A DNA stretch of 64,000 bases from Archivesica marissinica (taxonomy: Eukaryota > Mollusca > Bivalvia > Venerida > Vesicomyidae): the NCBI GenBank assembly GCA_014843695.1, contig CM026403.1, positions 43,555,516 through 43,619,515 of the forward strand. Direction: 5' to 3'. Below are positions 34,301-45,621 of this stretch, piece by piece. The notes beneath the pieces are model-generated. The model saw only the letters and a program-made list of their open reading frames with translations, ran no database searches and was not told the origin of the DNA. Positions within the stretch are counted from its first letter, which is position 1, and every line of letters begins with the position of its first letter. The position numbers were made by a program, and so were the translations under genes.

Positions 34301-34889
34301 GCGAACTCGCTATCACTGCACTATCACGCCTTCCAAGTAAGAGGACAGTCTGTCAGCAATTCGAATGGTCACATATATTGTTCAATATGTTTATGTCTTT
34401 CGGGATTATTCCAGGATTAGAATATTATTGGTTACTGTTTTATATAATATTATGTGTGTTTCAGAGAGTATTCTTAGGACGAGCATTGTGTACATTGTAC
34501 ATCGCTGTGGACAACCACAATCCAAAGGGGGATATTTTATCGTATTTAGTCCACACCATTATGTAGAGAACCCACTACCTCAGGACATGTATATATACAT
34601 GCAATCTAGCCAGGACGTGTATTTGACATATATTTTCAGATTGACAGTAGAAGTCTTCATAATTATGTAAGGGTCATGTCGGAGAAATGGATATATGCAG
34701 TTTGAATCTATATCTGGATACGATATAACCTGTGTTGTATTATAAGTAAATTTAAAACATAATAATATGTGGTACTATACCAACGTGATACTGCAACTTG
34801 TGTGTTATAATAGCCTCTGATATTGTGTTGCTCTTTGTGTGTGAGGTAACCTAGAGATGATCCAAGTGCTGGAATGGTATTTGTAGCTC
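34301..34889. other. Unannotated
   Basis: AT-rich, with no gene recognised. A stray satellite-like 'ggaatggtatttgtag' at 34,872 is the beginning of the 54-bp array, cut by a SINE. Confidence 0.4.
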
Positions 34890-35138
34890 TATGGCTGTCC
34901 GATTAGCGCGGTGGTTAGCGCACTCGCTTCTCACCAATGCAACCCGGGTTCGATCCTCGGACCGGGAAGTATGTGATATGGTATGGATAGTCGCCAGATT
35001 GGATAGGTGAGTTTTCTCCGGGTATTCCGGTTTCCTCCCACTCGAATAACCACATTTACGCTATTATCGCCAACGAGTGTGATTAATATAAGTTGCTAAA
35101 ACTTGCTTCTCAATCGTTGTAAAAAATAAATAAAGTTG
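34890..35138 (+). repeat. SINE family S2
   Basis: The tRNA-like head is GGCTGTCCGATTAGCGCGG, with 'ggttcgatcc' as B box. The body 'ttttctccgggtattccggt' is followed by 'taatataagttgctaaaac' and an A-rich tail. It is inserted at the edge of the 54-bp array. Confidence 0.85.
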
Positions 35139-35190
35139 TGGGTGCATGAGTGTGTGCGAGCATGTGTGTGTACGAGTGTATGTATGTATG

Positions 35191-35859
35191 TATGAGTGAA
35201 CTATGTGCGGGAATGGTATTTGTAGCCCTATTCATGTTAGTATGTATGAGTGAACTATGTGCGGGAATGGTATTTGTAACCCTATTCATGTTAGTATGTA
35301 TGAGTGAACTATGTGCGGGAATGGTATTTGTAACCCTATTCATGTTAGTATGTATGAGTGAACTATGTGCGGGAATGGTATTTGTAACCCTATTCATGTT
35401 AGTATATATGAGTGAACTATGTGCGGGAATGGTATTTGTAACCCTATTCATGTTAGTATATATGAGTGAACTATGTGCGGGAATGGTATTTGTAACCCTA
35501 TTCATGTTAGTATGTATGAGTGAACTATGTGCGGGAATGGTATTTGTAACCCTATTCATGTTAGTATGTATGAGTGAACTATGTGCGGGAATGGTATTTG
35601 TAACCCTATTCATGTTAGTATATATGAGTGAACTATGTGCGGGAATGGTATTTGTAACCCTATTCATGTTAGTATGTATGAGTGAACTATGTGCGGGAAT
35701 GGTATTTGTAACCCTATTCATGTTAGTATGTATGAGTGAACTATGTGCGGGAATGGTATTTGTAACCCTATTCATGTTAGTATGTATGAGTGAACTATGT
35801 GCGGGAATGGTATTTGTAACCCTATTCATGTTAGTATGTATGAGTGAACTATGTGTGTA
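35191..35859. repeat. 54-bp satellite, 12 copies
   Basis: Units TATGAGTGAACTATGTGCGG plus 'gaatggtatttgtaaccctattcatgttagtatg'. Copies differ mostly by G/A in TATGTATG/TATATATG. The 18-codon period leaves long open frames on both strands (a hydrophobic MSELCAGMVFVTLFMLVC repeat on plus). No promoter, splice site or codon signature supports translation. Confidence 0.95.
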
Positions 35860-36223
35860 AGCCTATGTGCGCGAGTTATATAATCGTATGGTATTTGTAG
35901 CGATATGTGGGTGAGGTATCTGTAGTTACGTGTGTGATAAATAACATTTGGACTCTCAAGGAGGACATCCGTAGCAACTGGTAGATCGCCAACCACAATA
36001 GGTACTATTTTTAGTTTTCATGTACATAATAATAATTACGGTAAATTTGTAAATAAATATTCAGATGTATCGGAATTATGGTAGGGCACTAAATAACACC
36101 AGATACATGGAAGCATACTCTTAGTCGCCGAGGTAGCGACATTCATAATCGTATCTAGAAATAATTAAGTGACTCTCTTCAAGACCTGTGCTCGCATAGT
36201 GTACGGTTGAATCCATTGTGGAA

Positions 36224-36415
36224 GTCGTTATAGTGCAGTGGTAGAGCGTTCACTTCAGGTGTGAAATCCCGGAGATCGCGCTCGGCTGTAGCCGATAATG
36301 ATAGTGCCCTTAGGCAAGGCACACACATTCTACATTGCCCCTTCTCCATCAGGAATAAGGTCTCGAGAGCGATTAAACTAATATTGTGAGAACTTGTTTA
36401 GCAATCGAGTGTAAA
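36224..36415 (+). repeat. SINE family S3
   Basis: The head 'gttatagtgcagtggtagagcg' has an A-box-like sequence, then 'tagtgcccttaggcaaggcac', 'gaataaggtctcgagagcg' and 'gaacttgtttagcaatcgag'. Confidence 0.75.
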
Positions 36416-36953
36416 CTATGTTGTATAACCTGATGCATTATTTTGAATGAACAGTATCGGGCATCTAGCGCCGAAAAACGACTATCGGCAATACAAATAA
36501 AATCGTATAATTGTTCTGTATTAAAATTCTTAATTAATAAGAAACCTTCTGTTTTAACCTGCAATAAACAAAAGCAGAACAAATACGCTCTCTCATGACT
36601 ATCAACCATTTCCAGTTCGGCGAAAGTTCATTCAATATAAGACAGTTCAATATTATTCTGCTAATGGTAATTGAATATTTTCGATCGTTTTGATTTTGAC
36701 AACCACTAATCAATTAACTGATACTTTTGACATAGCTAAACAGCTAAAGAGGGTAACAAACTAGTCCTATAAATTGGACTAGTAATAAACATGCATATAC
36801 AATAAAACATGTATTATAAACAATGTTTAACATAACATAAATAAAGTGTATTTGCATAAACAATGTTTAACAGCAGTATAAATTATACAACACTAACAAA
36901 CACGCAAAAACGACAAACACAACTGTAATGATACAAGTACAACCATTCACCAA
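36416..36953. other. Unannotated
   Basis: AT-rich. 'aaacaatgtttaac' is repeated at 36,820 and 36,858. No gene. Confidence 0.4.
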
Positions 36954-38411
36954 TTAACCCTTTACTCCATATATACGACATTTCCCGTGTCTATCGATTC
37001 CTCCATTGATACGACATTTCCCGTGTCTATCAATTCCTCCATACATACGCATTATCCCGCGTTGTGGAGATCTGCATGCATACGACTTTTCACGCGTCCA
37101 TTTTTAAATGTAAATTTCCAATACATTTATTAATGTCAGAAACCCCGCAAATGAATTAAAATAAGCATTGAACATTTATGAAACAATAGGCCATGAAAAA
37201 TAATGGTGTTGCTATTTAAAATACTTACGAAAACGGCACGCGAAAATATCTTGAAATCGAAAGTAGGAATCCCCAATCGTCAGACGCTTGATTTAGAGTT
37301 CACAGAAATTCCCAAACATATTTGTTCTAAAATGTGCTGGATTTCGGAACGAGGCACGGCCAATGATTAAATTTATTCATGAAAACAGGATTCCCCGAGA
37401 ACAACAACCAATGAAAATGATGGATTTCCATATATCACGCATTACTGCCATGCATAAATGTGTCGAAATTGATCACACACCAGCGACTGTACCTGTCAAA
37501 ACATGATGTCAAGATAAAATAGCTTGTATATTGCAAGCATACAGGCTTCTAGTATATTATAACCTTTGAAGTTTGTATTTCACAGAGACCGCGGAGAACA
37601 GCGTAACCTTTGAACTTGGGTGGGTATGTCAAACAGTCAATACTCTTCGGATTAGCGAGTAATTATAATATTTCAACGGAAAAATTATGCTCCTACATCA
37701 CCTCGTGTTAGAACACCCAAACACAAAGATCGACATTTATTGTCAATTTAATTCCTAATTACTATTGTTCGTTAGACCTATGGCTACTAATGTTTTTGAT
37801 AGCCACGACGAGACTCAGTCGGAGTTTATGAAATTTACAAGAATTGGGGAAACCCATATGTCACGGTCTGATTTTGCATTAAATCTTTATCTCAACCAGC
37901 CGATCAGAATATAGTATCAACCACGCATAAGGCGCCTTCATCACTTGCTCCGCCCAGGGTCAAAACGCGTGGTTGATGTCATTATTCAGTTGCGTGGTTG
38001 AGAAAATAAGGCTTACCGTGATGTAACTACTGCGAAATCGGAACCAGCGAGGTCAAAGTTAAATCTATTCATGAATATAATTAATTTTATCAAATAATAA
38101 CCAATAAAAACGCTCTATTCCTATAGTTCACGCATGCATACTAATGAGGATACTACCAGACTCAGCTGTCAAAACATTGAAGCTTGTATATTGGAAATCA
38201 TGGTCCCCAAGTAATAAATCTAATCAAACATGGTATATTACATTATCACTTAGCCAGGGGTGAGAGATAGCGTCTAATTACTGTAAATTATAATTTCTAA
38301 AGACATTTAGGATACTTCTGAATTAGTTTGTTTGAGAACACCGACCAGTTAGCATCGATCTTATAATATTTACATCATCATATTGCTAATTCAAAGCAAG
38401 ATTATTTTATT

Positions 38412-38594
38412 ATGGCTAGCATTTTTGACAGTGATTCCGACGAGTCCGAAATTTCTGGGTATTCTGGCTCTGATATCGATTTAGACATCGATGCCGACGG
38501 TTCTGGTGATAGCTCCGACGAAGAACCCGTACCTATTTGTGGGGACGGATGGACATCCAACTTTTCACAGTTGAGGGTGCGTTACCAAAGATAA
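38412..38594 (+). pseudogene. Acidic N-terminal fragment of a piggyBac-type transposase (copy in B)
   Basis: This 60-codon frame encodes the same protein as 26,537-26,355 in element A: an Asp/Glu/Ser-rich start, then a GDGWTSNF segment and an early stop. The catalytic domain is absent. Identity between copies while flanking non-coding sequence shows some substitutions could mean constraint or simply recent duplication. Confidence 0.55.
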
Positions 38595-39226
38595 TTTGAG
38601 TGTTTTTTTTACCGAGCTTGAGATACTTTTATTTCTATGACCGAATTTTAACTAAACATACAAATATTGAAATAATAACGGCAACATGTGTATTTTTCTT
38701 TTTATAATAAATCGAAATATACTTTTATAACTAGCTTTCAGAGATGGAATAATTTACTTACTCAGATGGATATAACTTACAGGAACTATTCAATCAGATT
38801 ATATCTCTGTGTGAATTATTAGATGTATTTTTAATGTAAATATTATGTAAATACTAGGTAAAGAATGTTGTTACGTTTTTGTATGATATTATTTACAGAA
38901 CTGGAGTATATATGGCCTATGAAATTAAAAACATTAAGTTTAAATTTCAAATTTGACAGAAAAATTAGTTTTCCATTTTCTTTACTGCCCAACTGCAACA
39001 GAAATATTTGTCCCACCAGTATGAAACTTACATCACTGAAAAGATAATTTAATTCTATAAAAACTTTACATTCATCACAAAATGGTAAAACTAATACTTC
39101 ATACATTAATTTTGCCTAGAATAAGACAGGTATCAGGTCTTCATTATTTTCCCAATAACCTGTATGGAGACAGTGTAGTAAATGCATCTCTTATCTATGT
39201 CCTCTATTGATCATTGATTATCAATT

Positions 39227-41329
39227 GACCTTTCTGCAAACGCTACTTAGGCACGCCCCCCATAGTTACAGGTGCTCGCTGTAACTACGCGAGACAAGCT
39301 ATCTAACAAAATGGCGTCTTAACGCAGACCTGCATCGAGTTAATCTAGATAAAATTCCGTGGAATTTCTCAGTTTTATTTTACCCAGATATTAATATTAT
39401 TAGCTATTTAGGTAATTAGACACAATTATGAATGGGACTATGTAGCCGTGTGTTTGCCATACCAGGAGTGATTATCTATCTAGGTTTCAGGCCACTAATC
39501 AAGATTAATTAAAGTGAATGGGGGAGAATAAATATATCATAGACCGTCATTAAAATAATATATTTATTGTACATCAAAGCATTAAATTATTTACAATGAC
39601 ATAAAATTACATAAAAAGGTACATAGATTAATACAATGACAATGAAATGTACAGTGTGTATCTATTTTTTTATTGTATTTGTATTGTATAATCAGCAAAA
39701 AACGCATGGAAATATAGACGCCATGGTTGTAATGAAATTGATGTGAAGAGCATGATGGTTATACATGATGTAAGGGCTTGGACATATGGCACGGCTCAGC
39801 TCTAAAGCTGATAAAACACGGGCATACAAGCTAGCATCACAAATGTTTGAGCCGACCAATCAAGGTGTGAAAAATAATATATTCTCCAGTATTTGATTAA
39901 TTTGTCAACAGCCCATCTCATAATTGGCGTAGGCGTGATAATATACTATTAGACGAATCAACCACAATGTTTCACTCTATATTGCCTTGTATACGAAGAA
40001 GTAGTTATACGAAACCACTGACACCCAAACAACCACATCGTGTCAACTTTGACATTAAAAGACATGAAATATGCCACCGTCTTGAGAGACTCGACCCTAT
40101 GCCTCCTAGAAGACTCGAACATTAGGCCCAAAAACTGAACACCAGTACGTTCACTGAGCTAATATGGGAATCCCACAGCTCTGCACATGCATGGGTACTA
40201 TTACTTCTATCTGATCCCTAGTCCACCATCCACGACAATATGTATGAACCACATGTATAATTTTAATCACCATTATACTCACATATCTCTTGTGAACAGT
40301 AGATCTATAAATGCAGAATATATTGTTTCGAAATATTTTATTATGCATAAATAAATTAATTTCAACTTACTTGTGTGCAAATATATATGTTTGCATTAAT
40401 TTTGGATGTATTCAGCTTGTCGTCCACACAACTTAATCCACCTTAGACATTTTTCAAGATGTGTCTTGGGTTTGGAAATGGCACGAATTAAACGTCACCT
40501 ATTAATCGATCTGGATATCTACTATCACTGTCACACAGCATACATTAATAAAACAGCCCGTAACTACATCTTTTCACCATTGTCAATGACAGACAGCATT
40601 AATTAATTTGTAATTATTTTTCAAAAAATAATTTCAGATCACGATCACTCGTCATCAGATTCGATTAAAATTTTACTAAATAACTCGTTTGTCTGACAGA
40701 ACGATAAAACAATGACTCAGTGTAGTAATCAATACTATAATTGTGTGCACACATTTTATAATTGACCAATTATTAGCACAATCAGTGCTAAATTCCGATG
40801 TGCAACACTTTGATCTTGACAGTAGGCCTCTAACGGGATATTATATGGCGGTCTCTGTGATGTAGCAGTAAGTTGTTGATTACTTCCAATAAACAGTGTG
40901 ACACGCTTAAATTTGATTGCTGTGTTTGCGATAAAAGAATGACTATATGGGGTCAGTCGGTGTTTTTATAGATGCATTGTTTTTAAAGCAGCTGTCTGGT
41001 ATTTTGTGGTTCATATACACACTTTTAGATTTGTCCAAGGATTTTGAAATGGGTTGAATTTAACGTCGATCACCAGGATATCGACTAATTTTGTACTATA
41101 ACTAACCCACACACCAAAGCTACACATTTTCAACATCATTAAAACAATTTAAAACCCGTATTTTCGATCAAATTCACGCCTTTTCAAATTTGTCTACTCG
41201 TTACTAGTTTGTCTAATATGCATTGTTTGTCTAACAAGATGGCGGCGATAAACCGTTGCCGGGGGTGTGCGCGAATGGTGCGATGCGATTGGCTAACGCC
41301 AGCTGTCAATCAAAATCGGCAGAAAGGTC
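39227..41329 (-). mobile_element. THAP-bearing DNA element, copy 1
   Basis: The ends GACCTTTCTGC (39,227) and GCAGAAAGGTC (41,329) are flanked by AATT on both sides (39,223-39,226 and 41,330-41,333). Comparison with element A shows the uninterrupted site with a single AATT, which confirms insertion. It contains a THAP-like exon but no catalytic domain. Copy 2 is at 48,845-51,013, inverted. About 39,420-40,010 is unrelated to copy 2. Confidence 0.75.
40371..40580 (-). pseudogene. THAP-domain exon, copy 1
   Basis: It is homologous to 50,199-50,393. From the ATG at 40,580 it carries the Cys pair, SRYPDRL, an in-frame TAA, FVPFPKPKT and CLRWIKLCG, and ends at a GTAAGT donor (40,370 downward). 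THAP domains are zinc-dependent DNA-binding modules used by P-element and some other transposases. The shared stop shows the family was already non-coding when it spread. Confidence 0.65.
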
Positions 41330-41478
41330 AATTATACTGTGTATTGTATGGACATGGGATAGCAGATAAGCCTATATGGATATGGAGTAAAGGGTTAAGT
41401 AACTAATGCTCACTTAGTCAATTACAATACATGATTTAATTGGGGTTTAATTGATTGTATTTACTTCCCATAACAAAC

Positions 41479-41555
41479 TGAGTGAGTATTTGGTTTAACG
41501 GCGCATCAGCACAGTTCAGGCTATATCAGGTCGGGTTAAGTATATTGTATACAAA
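41479..41555 (+). repeat. Mollusc-type dispersed repeat, copy 2
   Basis: GAGTGAGTATTTGGTTTAAC and 'gcatcagcacagttcaggctatatc' match 17,587-17,660. Confidence 0.6.
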
Positions 41556-42183
41556 CTGAATTGCACAATATTTAGTGTACAATTTCAACCGCTTGAGTAT
41601 TGTTGAAAATTGCTGGGAAAAAAAGATATTATAGTCACTCGTAAAACGCTGTATTTTGTGCGTGTTTTATTTCAAGTGGTTATATCTGTTTTTCTGCATT
41701 TTTCTCGACTTAATGAGAAACCTCGATAGCATGAGTCCACGACTCTAATTAACTGTAGTATAAAATAATATAGTCAATTAACCATGAATTGTGTGGCCCT
41801 GGAACTGACGTAGTCTATATAATTGCACTATCCTGCCAAACGTTACAGAAACATTCAAGAGGCGTCGCTAATTTGGGAAATGTGTATTGATGGAAACACA
41901 CACATAATGCAGCATAGTGTTGCACAATGATATGTTTCTGACACAACATACACATGTATCTATATTATCCATTTATCTAAATGATGTACATTGATGAGAT
42001 ATGAATTTAATTTGATGTTATCCTCGATAAAATGTTGATATGATGTTGATAAGCCCCATTCTGTGTGAAATACTGACATTGCTCCACATCATAGCAAATA
42101 CTACTAATAATAAAGACTTTATTTAACGATAATATAATACCCTATATCAATGTATTGGATTCGTCATGGAACATAGTTTGTGA
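41556..42183. other. Unannotated
   Basis: No gene. AT-rich intergenic sequence. Confidence 0.4.
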
Positions 42184-42508
42184 TATCACTCAACAATTAC
42201 GACAACAAATACGTTCTACAAGTCGGACGACGTTCCATTACAACCCTGATTAAAAGGTGTGAAACCATCACTCAACAATTACGACAACAAATACGATCTA
42301 CAAGTCGGACGACGTTCCTTTGCAACCCTGATTAAGGTGTGAAAGCATCACTCAACAATTACGACAACAAATACGACTTACAAGTCGGACGACGTTCCTT
42401 TGCAACCCTGATTAAGGTGTGAAACCACCACTCAACAATTATGACAACAAATACGACTTATAAGTCGGACGACGTTTCTTTAATACCCCGATTAAGGTGT
42501 GAAAGCAT
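42184..42508. repeat. 80-bp tandem repeat, 4 copies
   Basis: Units begin at 42,184, 42,267, 42,347 and 42,427 with 'atcactcaacaattacgac', then 'tacaagtcggacgacgttcc' and 'ccctgattaaggtgtgaaa'. Confidence 0.95.
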
Positions 42509-42579
42509 TCAATTCAATGACGTTAAACAAACATAGACATGTCCGAAGTGGTAGTACATGTACATGCTATCCTTCAATT

Positions 42580-42873
42580 CACAGACGGATCTGTAGTCCA
42601 GTGGTAACACGCTGGACTGGTAATCCAGGGATCGCAGGTTCGATCCACCATCTGACCATAATAAAATTAACAGTCTATCAGATGGGACGTTAAACCGAGG
42701 TCTCGTGTCGGTGCTTTACACCGTGCACGTAAAAGAACCAGAGGAGACTCTGGAATGGGTCTCTGTCTGCATCATTGCATTATTCTCCAAAATCTAAAAT
42801 GATTAATCTCTTCAGGAGGCGTCACTCATATGGGCAACCGGTATCCACGATACATAAACGTAAAACACACACA
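42580..42873 (+). repeat. SINE family S1, full length
   Basis: The 13-bp target duplication CTATCCTTCAATT is at 42,567-42,579 and 42,874-42,886. The head is tRNA-like: 'tagtccagtggtaac' (A box), an anticodon arm CTGGA-CTGGTAA-TCCAG that would read GGT (Thr), and 'ggttcgatcc' (B box). It has lost a proper acceptor stem and is fused to a conserved body ('gaggtctcgtgtcggtgc', 'cgtgcacgtaaaagaacc'), so it is a SINE and not a tRNA gene. Confidence 0.9.
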
Positions 42874-42886
42874 CTATCCTTCAATT

Positions 42887-43733
42887 TAGATGTAACCAAC
42901 CGCTAAGGTAAAAACTACAATCGGCGTATTGTTTCCATTTACATCCGTATTTAAAATATGCAAATCGTTTTAACCTATTTTCACAGAAAGAGGTGAAGCG
43001 CATGGTTCAATAACATTCCGATTTGCGGTACGGTAGCATAATGAAACTGTCACCTGACTTGTGGGAGAATTGTTTCCACCGAAATGAAAAAGCTTCTTGT
43101 GAGTTGTAATATTGTTAGTTATTGATGTTACTAAGTCAAAATAATATATTCAACAATTACACGTGCATAAATAATAAATGTCATGTATGCCGTGCATAGG
43201 TACCATGCTCTAAAGTCTGGAGTTTCCCATGGGAAACAGGTGCCGCTGCGATAGCTGTATTGAGGCGCATAGTCACGTAATGCAGCTAAAATTGTCAACA
43301 ACAATTTATTTTTTGAAAGTTGTGTTCATGACTTAGGAAAATAATAATATATGACAAGTGCAATTAACTTTTTTTATAGGCCATGATAAGTATGATTTAC
43401 GCCGAGCACAGGTTCCACCACTCTACAGAAAAGTGATTAATGTAAACACAGTCCATTGTCAAGCTTGACCCAGACATGTACACCTCATGTCCTAAAGATA
43501 TATTTTTCAGTTCCAAACGGATACATCGGATAAAACAGCGTGGCTAGCGCTGTGTATTTATTGCCTAAATTTAGCATAATTTTGATCTCAAAATATAGCG
43601 GCGCTTGCACTGTTCGTTAATGAAACCTGCTCAAATATGCTTCCATTGATACTGTTCTAGTTTTAATATGTTCTGTTCTAGATGTGGAAAGTCTGGACAA
43701 GATTACTGTTGTCAAACATGTATTAATACTTAC
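42887..43733. other. Unannotated, probable intron
   Basis: No exon was recognised downstream of the Rab exon on the minus strand. Confidence 0.4.
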
Positions 43734-43820
43734 GTTAATCACTGTGTCGAATAACAGTCCAACATTTTCACCTGTTTTTGCGCTGATTTCCATGAACTTG
43801 AGCTGATGATCAATTGCCAG
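43734..43820 (-). CDS. Rab-type small GTPase, internal exon (G5 box)
   Basis: On the minus strand, an acceptor 'tgtgttttcag' precedes 87 bases (29 codons, phase 0), and 'gtaagt' follows. The peptide LAIDHQLKFMEISAKTGENV continues GLLFDTVIN. FMEISAK is the G5 (SAK) motif that contacts the guanine base in Rab GTPases, and the helix after it fits. Rabs switch between GDP and GTP to direct vesicle traffic. The subfamily is unclear: the 'LA..KFME.SAK' part is Rab8/10-like and 'SAKTGENV' also occurs in Rab34/36. Neighbouring exons were not found in the window, so the gene must have long introns filled with repeats, or this is an isolated fragment. Confidence 0.75.
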
Positions 43821-44204
43821 CTGAAAACACATTACACACCCGGTCAAATGTATCATGAATATTTCCTTAAAACGAACCTGCATGCTGCCCGAAGCATTTA
43901 CAAGTTGAATTTACAAAACATACGTATTCCTACCATAGGAACCGACACTTATTGAGTAATGTTTATTTTATTGTTAGTACATGTATATAAACATGATTTA
44001 TTTTACAACGATTGCGATTGTTTTGCTCGATTACGATTGCTTTAAGAACTTACATTACCTTACCAGAAGGACGAACAGGCGCGTACGAAACCGTGTGTCA
44101 TCCGTGTAGTCCTACAAATAAGGCCTCCACATAAAAAATATCTTGTTATTTCGAAAAATGCCTGGATAGTAAAATGTCACATTTTTCAAGTCTAAATATT
44201 TGGA

Positions 44205-44312
44205 CTAGTCATCCGTGGTACCAGGAGAAAACACATTGTACCATCTCACATATTTCTCGGTTCGAGGATTGATAAGAGGCGATCATGCTCACTGCGCTAT
44301 CTAGTCCAAATA
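44205..44312 (-). repeat. SINE family S2 fragment, minus
   Basis: On minus: 'agatagcgcagtgagcatgatcgcctcttatcaatcctcgaaccgagaaatatgtgagatggtac', then 'ttttctcctggtacc', matching S2 head and body. Confidence 0.65.
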
Positions 44313-44403
44313 TTTATACTTATCAATGTCAGATACCGACAATTCCACGGGAGCGTCCCTGGTCTCCTGGACCAGAGTGTCTGTCGGTGGCCCCTCAATC
44401 ATT

Positions 44404-44718
44404 TCACTGATCTAGTTCGTCTTCCTGATCGTCCTCCTGGTCAGACTGCTCACCGAACACGTCGTCCTCGGAATCAACAAGCCGACATGAACGGCGAATG
44501 ATAGCAGGTGTGATATTGTCCCCTGCTTCCTTAATCCAGCGTATTAATAACGCTTTCGGTGGGGCACGTCTGTTTGCTTTCGGTGTCATATCGACTAGGC
44601 CCCGGATCAACCATTCATCATAAAGATCTGCAAGTTTGGATCCGATCAACTTTAAAAACTTTGCTTTTAATTTAAATCCAGCAGAATATGACCGATGCCC
44701 ACGTGATGTTGATTCCAT
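44404..44718 (-). pseudogene. pogo/Tigger-type transposase deletion derivative
   Basis: The 104-codon frame opens MESTSRGHRSYSAGFKLKA, which matches the start of pogo-type DNA-binding domains, then passes to KALLIRWIKEAGDNITPAII with RRSCRLVDSEDD and an acidic tail. The latter resembles the extreme C-terminus of pogo transposases ('W..EAW..IP...I..SF..CG.....D..ED'). The roughly 300-400 residues between, including the catalytic DDD core, are missing. Element ends were not identified. It could alternatively be a small domesticated protein. Confidence 0.5.
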
Positions 44719-45153
44719 TTTTATGACGCCTGTGTGAAAGCTGCAGGTAGCGAACCATCACGTGATATTTTTCGCTGAAATTACATTGCCCGGGCGGTGA
44801 ATGACTTTGAAGTTTTCCCCCCGCTTCAGCCCATGTCCATATATGGAAATCGATGCAAGGTTCAGCTGCACTCCAGGTACTCACACTACACACTGTGTCG
44901 GTTCGTTGCTATGGATACGCTATACCAGTGGATAATAGGGACTGTCTCAAGAGTTATAAGAAAGGGGACGTTTAAAGGAGTCCCAGATATACTTTGCATA
45001 TAACTTGTCGCAAATTACATCGCCCCCGGTGGCGTTTAAACAGGATTATTTTTAGAAAATAATAACAAATACTGAATAAAGTGTAACATGACATTAGAAG
45101 AACACTGACGGGCAAATATAACAGTTATTGATATGCAACATGATGTAAAATCA
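44719..45153. other. Unannotated
   Basis: No gene recognised. 'aaattacattgcccgggcgg' and 'caaattacatcgcccccggtgg' recur near 44,781 and 45,010. Confidence 0.4.
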
Positions 45154-45405
45154 ATGGCTGTCCGATTAGCGCAGTGGTTAGCGCGCTCGCTTCTCACCAA
45201 TGCGACCCGGGTTCGATCCTCAGACAGGGAAGTATGTGAGATGGTACGGTGGTCGCCAGATCGGACAGGTGGGTTTACTCCGGGTACTCCGGTTTCCTCC
45301 CACATGAATGACCACATTAACGCTTTCATCCGAGCCAACGAGAGTGATTAATATAAGTCGTTAAAACTTGCTTCGAAATCGTTGTAAAATAAATAAAGTA
45401 TATAA
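45154..45405 (+). repeat. SINE family S2
   Basis: It starts GGCTGTCCGATTAGCGCAGT, with 'ggttcgatcc' as B box and the body 'tactccgggtactccggttt'. The tail is 'gttgtaaaataaataaag'. The short sequence AAAATCAA appears on both sides and may be the target duplication. Confidence 0.85.
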
Positions 45406-45621
45406 AAAATCAAATAAAGAGTGAAGATAGAAAGTAATAACAAGACAGGTGAAATACTGAATGAGGAAGGTTATTGAAATGAGAAGACACACAGAGAAAT
45501 GTTATAAAGTAATTATAAGACAGTTCGAACATCGTAAGGGGTTTATTCTGATATGGGCACTTTGTGATCTGTCAGCTGGTTAAATAATGACGCTGGCACG
45601 GATATGATTCGGGCAATATAA

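Larger units (their letters stand above)
36954..41398 (+). mobile_element. piggyBac-type element B, inverted copy of A, with nested THAP element
   Basis: TTAACCCTTTACTCCATATA at 36,954 and TATGGAGTAAAGGGTTAA ending 41,398. Outside the nested insertion (39,227-41,329) it is nearly identical to the reverse complement of element A, including the 60-codon frame. Confidence 0.8.

Noticed and set aside
34890..34960. tRNA gene at SINE S2 head
   Set aside because: The same head and body recur at 28.6 and 45.2 kb with an A-rich tail, so it is a SINE.
40151..40348. 65-codon frame conserved between THAP-element copies
   Set aside because: It lies after the THAP exon's donor, in probable intron sequence; conservation is explained by shared DNA.
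42587..42660. tRNA-Thr gene
   Set aside because: It has A and B boxes and an anticodon arm, but it is flanked by a target duplication, has no matching acceptor stem and leads into the S1 SINE body.
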